A stretch of 7,332 bases of DNA from Bryobacteraceae bacterium (GCA_030036985.1 JASHSD010000435.1:1-7332), one strand, 5' to 3'; numbered from the stretch's first letter, positions 1-5,084 are shown. Made by a program: numbers and translations. The notes: generated by a model from the sequence alone, not told the origin.

Positions 1-1
1 A

Positions 2-586
2 AAACAGCGCAAAGGTGGAGTAACTGCCGCTCTCCTGATGGTCGATGTCATTAATCATTTTGAGTTCCCGGACGCCGCAAGCACCCTGCGCCACTCTCTG
101 GCGATTGCACCGGTTCTGGCGCGTCTCAAGAAGCGGGTGCGCAAGGCCGGCATTCCTGCCATCTACGTCAACGATAACTTCGGCGACTGGAAGTCGAGCG
201 CGGAAGGGCTCCTGGCCTACTGCCTGCGCCCGGAGGCGGCGGGCCGCGCCTTTGTCGAGCAGCTCAAGCCCGATGCCGAAGATTACTTCGTTCTCAAGCC
301 GATGCATTCGGCCTTCTACCAGACGCCGCTCGACGTGCTGCTGCGCCATCTTGGTGTCTCTTCGCTCATTTTCACGGGGCTGACGACGAATAGCTGTATC
401 CTGTGCTCCGCGCATGACGCCAATATGCGGGATTACAGGATTATCGTCGCATCCGACTGCTGCGCGGCGCGCAGCGAGCGCGAGCACAATCAGGCGCTCG
501 AACATATCCGCGCCACGGCGGACGCGAAAGTCATGCCGGCGAAGTCTCTCCGGCTTCGCCGTTTTTCGAAGAAAGCCGCGCGATGA
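2..586 (+). CDS. Cysteine hydrolase, isochorismatase family (5' end outside window)
   Basis: This is a small Rossmann-like hydrolase of the isochorismatase/nicotinamidase superfamily, a family that cleaves amide or vinyl-ether bonds through a Cys-Asp-Lys triad; it is presumably cytoplasmic and its substrate cannot be told. Counting from the ATG at 38, all three triad positions are visible: D3 in LLMVDVINHF, K87 in VLKPMHSAFY and C120 in TGLTTNSCILCSAHDA. The frame is open from base 2, and residues before the ATG (VTAALL) complete the first beta strand, so the ATG at 38 is probably internal and the true start lies left of the window. An AGGTGGAG stretch at 13-20 resembles a ribosome site, but no good start follows it at normal spacing. 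The final ten residues (LRRFSKKAAR) are a basic tail. The stop overlaps an ATG (ATGA, 583-586), which suggests translational coupling to the PolX-like gene downstream. The family is secure and the function unknown. Confidence 0.85.
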   Translation, partial: KQRKGGVTAALLMVDVINHFEFPDAASTLRHSLAIAPVLARLKKRVRKAGIPAIYVNDNFGDWKSSAEGLLAYCLRPEAAGRAFVEQLKPDAEDYFVLKPMHSAFYQTPLDVLLRHLGVSSLIFTGLTTNSCILCSAHDANMRDYRIIVASDCCAARSEREHNQALEHIRATADAKVMPAKSLRLRRFSKKAAR

Positions 587-670
587 CCACCGGACGCCGC
601 GGCCGCGGAAACCCGCGCGGCCCTCAGCAATGCGGAGATTGCGGACCGGCTGGCGAGCCTTGCGCAGCTT
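583..670 (+). other. Frameshifted 5' end of the PolX-like gene
   Basis: The frame of the PolX-like gene stays open upstream of 671 back to the stop at 584-586. It encodes SNAEIADRLASLAQL just before M671, which is the usual first helix of PolX proteins. No ATG or GTG lies in that frame. The ATG at 583, which overlaps the hydrolase stop as ATGA, is one base out of phase. Removing a single C or G at about 587-593 would join them to read MTTDAAAAETRAALSNAEI. This points to a one-base insertion (real or a sequencing error), so the intact protein would have about 304 residues. Translation from 671 would lose the first helix. Confidence 0.65.
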
Positions 671-1498
671 ATGAACGCGGGCAAGGAGAATCCCTATAAG
701 GTCAAAGCCTATCAGCGCGCCGCCGCGAGACTGAGGACCTTTTCCGAGAGCGTCGACGAGCTTGTTCGCGACGAAGCCGATCTCACCGCCTTCCCCGGCA
801 TCGGCAACGCGATCGCGGCCTGCATTCGGGAAATCGTTCACACCGGCACGCTCCAAAAGCTGGAAAGGCTGCGGGGCGAGGCAAGCCCGGAACTTGCCGC
901 CATCAGCGCCTATCCGCGGCTTGATCCCAAGCGGGTTCTGCGCGTCTACAGGAAGCTGGGCATCGCCTCGGTTGAAGAGCTGAAGGCAAGGCTCGATAGC
1001 GGCGAGGTCCGGAAAGTTCTTGGCCTTCGCATGGCGCAACACCTGCGGCAGGGGCTCACCGAGTCCCATGCAATCCTGCTCTATCGTGCGGACGACCTGC
1101 GGGCCTTGATCGAGGAATACCTGCTGGGTCAGTGCCGCGTTCGGCGCGCGCAGGTCACAGGTGATTACCGGCGGCGGGTCGAAGTCATCGAGGAAATCTC
1201 GTTCGTCATCGAGACGGATGATTTTTCGCGCGTGGTTGAGAAGCTGGGACGATTCGGCGGCCACACGCCGCTGGTCAGCTCGGATGAAAAAGAGGCCGTA
1301 TTCGCGTTGTCGGCCGGTATTCTCTTGCGCGTGCGCCTTGCCTCTGCGAAGGATTGGGGTGCCGCGGTCGTGGCCTGCACAGGCTCCAAGGCTCATCTGA
1401 AGAAACTGGCGAAGGTGACCGGCTCGCTAAAAGGCCTGGCGGCGCAAGGCAGTTGGACAACGGAGGCGTCCATTTATGAAAATCTGGCCCTTTTTTAA
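671..1498 (+). CDS. PolX-like HhH protein with degenerate polymerase palm, no PHP domain
   Basis: The protein resembles the N-terminal half of bacterial PolX (DNA polymerase beta family). Numbered from the ATG at 671, residues 1-20 (GKENPYKVKAYQRAAARL) match the end of the first helix of the 8-kDa domain. A helix-hairpin-helix, FPGIGNAIAACI, lies at 41-52, and a second, weaker HhH at about 81-129. The palm-like part keeps VTGDYRRRVEV (162-172) and ACTGSKAH (235-242). The paired catalytic aspartates normally in the G-D-x-D motif read EEIS (174-177), and the third, normally in a V-D-L motif, reads VRL (221-223). The protein ends at 275 residues, where full PolX (about 570) would continue into its PHP 3'-5' exonuclease domain. 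It is therefore probably a DNA-binding protein without polymerase or exonuclease activity; that role is inferred. The ATG at 671 is internal to the family's N-terminus (see the 583-670 entry). The ligD remnant downstream suggests a former end-joining or repair cluster. Confidence 0.75.
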   Translation: MNAGKENPYKVKAYQRAAARLRTFSESVDELVRDEADLTAFPGIGNAIAACIREIVHTGTLQKLERLRGEASPELAAISAYPRLDPKRVLRVYRKLGIASVEELKARLDSGEVRKVLGLRMAQHLRQGLTESHAILLYRADDLRALIEEYLLGQCRVRRAQVTGDYRRRVEVIEEISFVIETDDFSRVVEKLGRFGGHTPLVSSDEKEAVFALSAGILLRVRLASAKDWGAAVVACTGSKAHLKKLAKVTGSLKGLAAQGSWTTEASIYENLALF

Positions 1499-1625
1499 AG
1501 TCAAGCTTGCGAGGCGTTTTCATAGAACCTTTCCTCATGAATACAACATCCCGCTCTTGATGAGCGTTCCTGGTCGCCAGGACGAGACACGCAGCATCTT
1601 GAGTGATTACGTGGGACACAAGTGA
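1476..1625 (+). CDS. Small hypothetical ORF, 49 aa, overlapping PolX-like 3' end
   Basis: This frame starts at an ATG inside the last codons of the PolX-like gene and runs to a TGA 17 bases before the first ligD remnant codon. The product begins MKIWPFFKVKLARRFHR and is rich in Lys/Arg at its N-terminus. I do not recognise it, and there is no convincing Shine-Dalgarno sequence. It fills most of the gap between the two repair genes, so it may be a real coupled small protein, a remnant, or chance. It contains the two adjacent hairpins at 1552-1582. Confidence 0.2.
   Translation: MKIWPFFKVKLARRFHRTFPHEYNIPLLMSVPGRQDETRSILSDYVGHK
1552..1582. repeat. Two adjacent perfect hairpins
   Basis: CGCTC (1552-1556), a five-base loop and GAGCG (1562-1566) form one stem. 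One base later TCCTGG (1568-1573), loop TCG and CCAGGA (1577-1582) form a second. No T-run follows on either strand, so they do not look like an intrinsic terminator. They lie between the PolX-like stop and the ligD remnant. Confidence 0.4.
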
Positions 1626-1642
1626 ACATAACGGCGGACGAG

Positions 1643-2137
1643 ATGAGACTTCAAGAGTACATAAGAAGAGGAATTTGGAAAGATGCCCGAACCGGCGCCC
1701 GGCCGGGTCAGCAAAAGAGAAGAACAACATTCATATCTGGTCCGGAAACATGATGCGACGCGGCTGCATTATGACTTTCGTCTCCAATTCTTATCCGGTG
1801 GCAGTCTGCCTTCGTACACGCAACGGGAACGATCGGACATCCGAGTTTCGGCGAGTGGCGTCCGCCGTCTCCGGACTGAAGGCCAAAGACGCGGTGCTCG
1901 ACATGGAAGCTGTCGTCGTCGATGAGAATGGCAAAACCGGGTTCCAGGCGCTTCAGGCGGCGCTCGGCGAAGGTGGCCGGCGTGACAGCGTCATCGCCTA
2001 TGTCTTCGACCTGCTTCATCTCGATGGAAAAGACTACCCGCCTGAAGCTGACGGAGCGGAAAGAAAAGCTTCAGAAGCTGCTGGAAACATCAAAACCTGG
2101 ACCCTCGCTGCGTTTTAGCGATTATATCGTGGGCGAA
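1643..2137 (+). pseudogene. ligD: ligD remnant (ATP-dependent NHEJ DNA ligase), frameshifted and deleted
   Basis: Four pieces in three frames together give a shortened LigD, the bacterial non-homologous end-joining ligase that works with Ku. Piece 1 (1643-1681) reads MRLQEYIRRGIWK, like the LigD N-terminus. Piece 2 (1683-1790, shifted) reads MPEPAPGRVSKREEQ and then KHDATRLHYDFRLQF, the metal-binding start of the 3'-phosphoesterase domain. Piece 3 (1798-2040, another frame) belongs to the ligase adenylation domain: LRTRNGND, FQALQAALGEG and FDLLHLDGKDY. Piece 4 (2042-2137, another shift) continues with LKLTERKEKLQKLL and FSDYIVGE. Between pieces 2 and 3 most of the phosphoesterase domain and the ligase N-terminus, including the catalytic KxDG lysine, are missing; this must be more than 150 residues. 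The usual LDGE motif reads LDME. The C-terminal OB domain and any polymerase domain are absent. The gene is clearly dead as a ligase. It may once have formed a repair unit with the PolX-like gene upstream. Confidence 0.85.
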
Positions 2138-2328
2138 AGATCGTGTCGATTTCCTCGTCGGTGAGCAGTCCGCGAACCATGGCGCACACCTCTAAAAGGC
2201 TCTTGCCCTGCGCGCCGGACGCTTTGTGTGGCTCAGGAGACATTCTCAACGCGTGGATGAGCACTTGCTCGACGTTCTCGCTGCCGAATGAGCGCTTCGA
2301 CTTCGGGCTGGTGGATTTCGATAGTCAT
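2115..2328 (-). pseudogene. Antitoxin-like small protein remnant, frameshifted
   Basis: On the - strand an ATG at 2328 begins MTIEIHQPEVEALIRQR, the typical start of a small antitoxin-like family (ribbon-helix-helix or ParD type) that I know as common in Acidobacteria. The frame then runs into a stop at 2233-2235. The next frame carries the expected continuation, ENVEQVLIHALRMSPEP and then SLLEVCAMVRGLLTDEEID, to a TAA at 2115-2117. The residues usually between these parts (of the type RMxSGAFE) are missing, so a short out-of-phase deletion near 2276-2284 fits. The normal C-terminal tail is also replaced: the last codons run into sequence that reads as the ligD tail on the other strand. No toxin gene is visible beside it. 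Upstream on the same strand, a GGAGGT (2363-2358) precedes a nine-codon ORF whose stop overlaps this start as ATGA. Confidence 0.65.
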
Positions 2329-2373
2329 GCCGCGCGTCTGTTTCCCCGGTTCATTTTACCTCCCCGATCCTGC

Positions 2374-2389
2374 GGGATCGCGCGATCCC
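2374..2389. promoter_or_regulatory. 16-bp perfect palindrome, possible operator
   Basis: GGGATCGCGCGATCCC is a perfect 16-bp palindrome. It overlaps a second inverted repeat, CGATCC (2365-2370) and GGATCG (2375-2380) with loop TGCG, so three GATCC-type half-sites are packed within 25 bp. It lies about 45 bp upstream of the antitoxin-like start and about 20 bp upstream of the nine-codon leader ORF on the - strand. An autoregulating antitoxin would bind in such a place. That role is inferred from position only. Confidence 0.35.
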
Positions 2390-2513
2390 TCAATCCGCTT
2401 ATCGCCTGATAGTACCGGTTGTCATGCCCCGAACATTTGACCATGTGGGCAGGGATTTCGGATGGACTCCGTACGCGCTTTGGGCCGGCGATCTGATGTC
2501 CGGCGAATCGGCG

Positions 2514-2543
2514 GTGAACGGTTCTGCGCCGCAACGGCATAAT
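2514..2543 (+). promoter_or_regulatory. Possible promoter for the truncated small gene
   Basis: CATAAT at 2538-2543 matches five of six bases of the -10 consensus. GTGAAC at 2514-2519 lies 18 bases upstream and weakly matches a -35 (four of six). The position, about 25 bases before the GTG at 2569, fits the remnant gene that follows. No experimental support is available from the sequence. Confidence 0.3.
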
Positions 2544-2568
2544 AGGGCCGAGTGACACCCGAAGCGCC

Positions 2569-2742
2569 GTGGAATCCGCCAATTCAGAAGCCGCGATATT
2601 GTCGCGACTGATCGAGCCCGAGCGAAGCACTCTCGCGGCCGAAGCGGCCCGCGACATTCTCACGCTCAAGTTCCAGGAATCCGACTTTCGGCGCATGTCG
2701 CTCCTGTCGCTCCTCGGCGAGGGTATTTGTCCGCCGCCATGA
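2569..2742 (+). pseudogene. Truncated small acidobacterial protein of unknown function
   Basis: The 57-codon frame reads, after a GTG start, SEAAILSRLIEPERSTLAAE and then AARDILTLKFQESDFRRM. This matches the N-terminal half of a roughly 80-residue protein family of unknown function that I recall from Acidobacteria (pattern: AIL-RLI-P---L-PEAAR-IL-LDF-E-D--RM). After DFRRM (Met at 2695-2697) the expected C-terminal half is missing. A few codons later the sequence enters the 31-bp repeat (2708-2738), which supplies the unrelated ending LLGEGICPPP and the stop. The gene therefore looks broken at the repeat boundary. An out-of-frame GTG at 2552 (VTPEA...) resembles the usual start of this family and may mark another small frameshift. 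The family match is from memory and needs a search. Confidence 0.5.
2708..2738. repeat. Direct repeat copy A (31 bp)
   Basis: This segment begins CGCTCCTCGGCGAGGGTATT and ends CCGCCGCC. It matches 3373-3403 at 30 of 31 positions (G2729 against T3394) in the same orientation, 665 bp apart. Both copies are followed by ATGAC, directly here and after four extra bases in copy B. Copy A sits where the truncated small gene loses its family similarity. Confidence 0.85.
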
Positions 2743-2823
2743 CTGCACGCTAAATCTCGGCTAAGCGGTGCGCCACAAGGGAGGATTTATCGAGTACCTC
2801 GCCAGATATAAATGCTCGGGGAC

Positions 2824-2850
2824 TTGACACCCAGTCGAAAATGGCTTAAT
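2824..2850 (+). promoter_or_regulatory. Candidate promoter with perfect -35 box
   Basis: TTGACA at 2824-2829 is a perfect sigma-70-type -35 box. A -10-like CTTAAT (four of six) lies at 2845-2850 with a 15-base spacer, shorter than the usual 16-18. Transcription would start near 2857, just before two hairpins and a T-run, so it could drive a short RNA or the VOC gene. The weak -10 keeps confidence low. Confidence 0.35.
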
Positions 2851-2856
2851 GCGGAT

Positions 2857-2925
2857 TTGAGCCTGCATAGTCAGGCTGGATTTCACGCCTCGTTCGGCTT
2901 GAGCTGACCGGGGCGTTTTTATTTG
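2857..2925 (+). ncRNA. Possible small RNA or leader with two hairpins
   Basis: A transcript from the candidate promoter would be about 65 bases. It would contain a short hairpin (AGCCTG 2860-2865, loop CATAGT, CAGGCT 2872-2877) and then the strong terminator hairpin 2885-2916 with a U-run. The order promoter, hairpin, terminator is that of a small RNA gene. It could equally be an attenuator in the leader of the VOC gene, whose start is only some ten bases further on. There is no match to a family I know. Confidence 0.25.
2885..2925 (+). terminator. Strong intrinsic terminator-like hairpin
   Basis: ACGCCTCG (2885-2892) pairs with CGGGGCGT (2909-2916) with one G-T wobble. After a single T/C mismatch the stem continues as TCGGC with GCTGA (one more G-T wobble) around a TTGA loop. 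TTTT-A-TTT follows at 2917-2924. The stem has 13 pairs and is read on the + strand. It ends just before the ribosome site of the VOC gene, so it would stop any transcript arriving from the decayed region, or act as an attenuator. Confidence 0.65.
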
Positions 2926-2935
2926 GAGAGACTCT

Positions 2936-3337
2936 GTGGAAGCTGCAAAGGAACCGATGGGCATTCTTGCGTCGGCGAAACCCGCGATCATAATATGCAC
3001 GAGGGATCGTGCCCGCGCCGTCGCCTTCTATCGCGACACGCTTGGCCTGCAGCTGGCCCATGAGGATGGCCTGGCGTCGGTTTTCAACATTGGCGGCGTG
3101 ACCTTGCGCGTATCGGCTGTGGCGGACTTCACCCCACATGAGCACACCATACTCGGTTTCAATGTGCCGGACGTAGAAGCAACCGTTAAGGCCCTACGCC
3201 GAAGTGGCGTCATTTTCAATATCTACCCGCACCTCCCGCAGAACGAGTTCGGCATCTTGACGTTGCCTGGAGGAGCAATGCATGTCGCCTGGATGCAGGA
3301 CCCGGACGGCAACGTGCTGAGTGTGACGGATGCGTGA
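2936..3337 (+). CDS. VOC family (glyoxalase/bleomycin-resistance-like) protein
   Basis: This is a single-domain member (133 residues) of the vicinal oxygen chelate superfamily, whose members are metal-dependent lyases, dioxygenases or binding proteins that act as dimers. Typical signs are AVAFYRDTLGLQL (28-40) in the first beta-alpha-beta unit, the HTILGFNV strand (70-77), and MHVAWMQDPDGNVLSV (115-130), where DPDGN is the family hallmark. Histidines 70 and 116 are candidate metal ligands. The glutamate often found shortly after DPDGN is replaced here by Ser129, so metal binding is uncertain. The GTG start is preferred because GGAG at 2925-2928 stands seven bases before it. An ATG at 2957 with GGA four bases upstream is the alternative and would remove seven residues. 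The gene lies between the two copies of the 31-bp repeat and just after a strong terminator, so it is probably transcribed alone. The substrate is unknown. Confidence 0.85.
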   Translation: MEAAKEPMGILASAKPAIIICTRDRARAVAFYRDTLGLQLAHEDGLASVFNIGGVTLRVSAVADFTPHEHTILGFNVPDVEATVKALRRSGVIFNIYPHLPQNEFGILTLPGGAMHVAWMQDPDGNVLSVTDA

Positions 3338-3372
3338 ACGCATACCGGAGAACGGCCTGGAGGTCCGGCTGC

Positions 3373-3403
3373 CGCTCCTCGGCGAGGGTATTTTTCCGCC
3401 GCC
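3373..3403. repeat. Direct repeat copy B (31 bp)
   Basis: This copy matches 2708-2738 at 30 of 31 positions in the same orientation. It lies in the gap between the VOC stop and the start of the TIGR03435 gene. CGGCG (3380-3384) and CGCCG (3397-3401) within it could form a weak stem. With copy A it brackets about 630 bp containing the candidate small RNA and the VOC gene. Confidence 0.85.
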
Positions 3404-3471
3404 GTAAATGACGATACCAAACTGTTTGACCACACATTTTCGATATGATCAGGAACGCGCCAACTGCGTCC

Positions 3472-3476
3472 GAGGA
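3472..3476 (+). promoter_or_regulatory. Ribosome binding site deciding the TIGR03435 start
   Basis: GAGGA here stands six bases before the ATG at 3483. The frame is open further upstream, to an ATG at 3408, but that start has no Shine-Dalgarno sequence and would put 25 mostly polar residues ahead of the signal peptide. A TATGAT at 3444-3449 is a possible -10 box without a clear -35 partner. Confidence 0.6.
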
Positions 3477-3482
3477 CATGGA

Positions 3483-5084
3483 ATGATTCAGGCAAAGTAC
3501 ATCAGCCTTAGCCTTTTGGCGCTTTTCCCGGGAGCGCTTTTCGGTCAACCTGCGGCCACTGCTTCCGCACCTCCGTCTTTCGACATTGCAGATGTGCATA
3601 AGAGTGCCCACGTAATTCGACCCCATATGCGCGGAGGCGTTCTGCGGGCGGGCCGGTTCGATGTCCGTACTGCAACCATGCTGGATTTGATCAGTTACGC
3701 CTGGACTATCAGGGCTGAAAAGCTGTGGGGTGGTCCGGCTTGGCTCGATTTTGACCGCTTCGATATCAGTGCAATGGCGCTGGCAAACACGTCGCCCGAG
3801 ACTGCCAGGCTGATGGTACGGACGCTCCTGGCGGAGCGCTTCGGCCTGAAGGTACACGAGGATGTGAAACCGCTGCAGGTGTACGTACTCTCGGGAAAGG
3901 GTGGCAAGCCCGGGCTGAAGGAAGCCGACGGATCGAAAGCGTCAGGATGTCAAACCGAAACGGCGAAGCCGAACGACGAAGGTGTGGCGTATAGCACTGT
4001 GAAATGTTACGGCCGAACCATGGATCAGGTCGCGCAGGATCTGCGCAACATCGGCTTCGGCTATCTTAGTAATCCTGTGGTGAACCAGACCGGGATCGGC
4101 GGAGCGTGGGACTTCACCCTGAGATGGGCCAGCCGTACTTCAGGTGGGGTGGTCGGCTCTCGCGGCATTAGTCTCTTCGAAGCCGTCGATAAGCAGCTGG
4201 GGCTGAAACTCGACGCGGGCAAAGTCCCTGTGCCGGTGCTGGCGATCGATAGCCTCAACGAGACGCCGACGCCCAATCCTCCGGGTGTCAGCGACGCGCT
4301 TCCGTCCCCGCCATCGGAATTCGAGGTGGCGGTCGTCAAGCCCAGCAATCCGGATAGCGGCCGGCCATCGAGCAGGTTGGAGCATGGCCGACTAACTGCC
4401 CGTAACGTCACGCTGAGGCAACTGATCGCAGCCGCATGGGACAGTCTCCCGGACGAACTGCTGGTGAATGCGCCGAAGTTTCTGGATACGGCACATTACG
4501 ACATCACCGCCGCTGCCTCCGTCCCGGCGCCAGGCGCGGAAGCGGATGAAGACGACGTGCGCCGAATGCTGCGCACGCTCCTGGCGGAACGATTCAAACT
4601 CCGGACCCACATGGAAGATCGCCCGGTGGAAGGCTACGTTCTGGCCGCGGGAAAGCCAAAGATGAGGAAAGCTGACCCGTCGAATCGCACGGAATGTCAT
4701 GAAGGGCCCGGCCCGGATGGAAACGATCCTAGAATCAGGAATCCGGTGCTGGGTCGCCTGCTCACCTGCCGGAACATTACGATGGCGCAATTTTCTCAGG
4801 AATTTCCTCGTCTTGCCGGCTCGTACGCTCGTGTCGATGTATTGGATGAGACCGGGTTGACCGATGCGTATGATTTCACTCTCAGCTTCAGTAATCTTGG
4901 CCAGTTCCGCGGCAAAGCTGCTCAGTCCGCGGCTACCGACAACGATGCGGCGTCCGACCCGAGCGGAGCCGTGTCGCTCCCCGAGGCAGTCCGTCGCCAA
5001 CTCGGGATCAGGCTCGAACTCAGGAAGCACCCTATGCAAGTTCTCGTAATCGACCACATCGAGGAAAAGCCGGGTGAAAACTAA
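3483..5084 (+). CDS. Exported TIGR03435 family protein with two tandem domains
   Basis: The 533-residue product begins with a signal peptide: K5, a hydrophobic run at about 6-20 (YISLSLLALFPGALF), and probable cleavage near G21-Q22. It should be exported to the periplasm or envelope. Two copies of the TIGR03435 domain follow. Copy 1 (about 33-260) has FDIADVHKSA, GRFDVRTATMLDLISYAW, RTLLAERFGLKVHED, WDFTLRW and SLFEAVDKQLGLKL. Copy 2 (about 280-528) has FEVAVVKPSN, GRLTARNVTLRQLIAAAW, RTLLAERFKLRTHMED, YDFTLSF and SLPEAVRRQLGIRL. Each keeps a Cys pair (156/175 and 405/429) that could form a disulfide after export. A Pro-rich linker (261-278) joins them. Single-domain members are usually about 250-300 residues, so this looks like an internal duplication. 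The family's function is unknown. The start at 3483 is chosen for its GAGGA site and signal peptide. The gene converges on the glycosyltransferase, with 20 bp between the stops and no clear terminator. Confidence 0.9.
   Translation: MIQAKYISLSLLALFPGALFGQPAATASAPPSFDIADVHKSAHVIRPHMRGGVLRAGRFDVRTATMLDLISYAWTIRAEKLWGGPAWLDFDRFDISAMALANTSPETARLMVRTLLAERFGLKVHEDVKPLQVYVLSGKGGKPGLKEADGSKASGCQTETAKPNDEGVAYSTVKCYGRTMDQVAQDLRNIGFGYLSNPVVNQTGIGGAWDFTLRWASRTSGGVVGSRGISLFEAVDKQLGLKLDAGKVPVPVLAIDSLNETPTPNPPGVSDALPSPPSEFEVAVVKPSNPDSGRPSSRLEHGRLTARNVTLRQLIAAAWDSLPDELLVNAPKFLDTAHYDITAAASVPAPGAEADEDDVRRMLRTLLAERFKLRTHMEDRPVEGYVLAAGKPKMRKADPSNRTECHEGPGPDGNDPRIRNPVLGRLLTCRNITMAQFSQEFPRLAGSYARVDVLDETGLTDAYDFTLSFSNLGQFRGKAAQSAATDNDAASDPSGAVSLPEAVRRQLGIRLELRKHPMQVLVIDHIEEKPGEN

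Noticed and set aside
1275..1730. 151-codon open frame on the - strand
   Set aside because: It is antisense to the PolX-like gene and the ligD start; the composition is that of a shadow frame.
2325..2696. 123-codon open frame on the - strand covering the intergenic stretch
   Set aside because: Its sequence is Arg-rich with no recognisable domain and lies opposite the truncated small gene. Only its last nine codons, which have their own ribosome site, were kept as a possible leader ORF.
2820..2925. tRNA gene suspected from TTCAAATCC-like and stem sequences on either strand
   Set aside because: No complete cloverleaf, acceptor stem or anticodon arm can be drawn; the stems are explained better by a hairpin plus terminator.
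2708..3403. CRISPR array suspected from the repeated 31-mer
   Set aside because: There are only two copies, 665 bp apart with a gene between them; no regular spacers and no cas genes.
3408..3482. Upstream ATG at 3408 as start of the TIGR03435 protein
   Set aside because: It has no ribosome site and would bury the signal peptide behind 25 polar residues; the ATG at 3483 has GAGGA at good spacing.
3216..3857. 213-codon open frame on the - strand
   Set aside because: It overlaps the VOC gene end and the TIGR03435 start on the opposite strand; there is no domain and no ribosome site.
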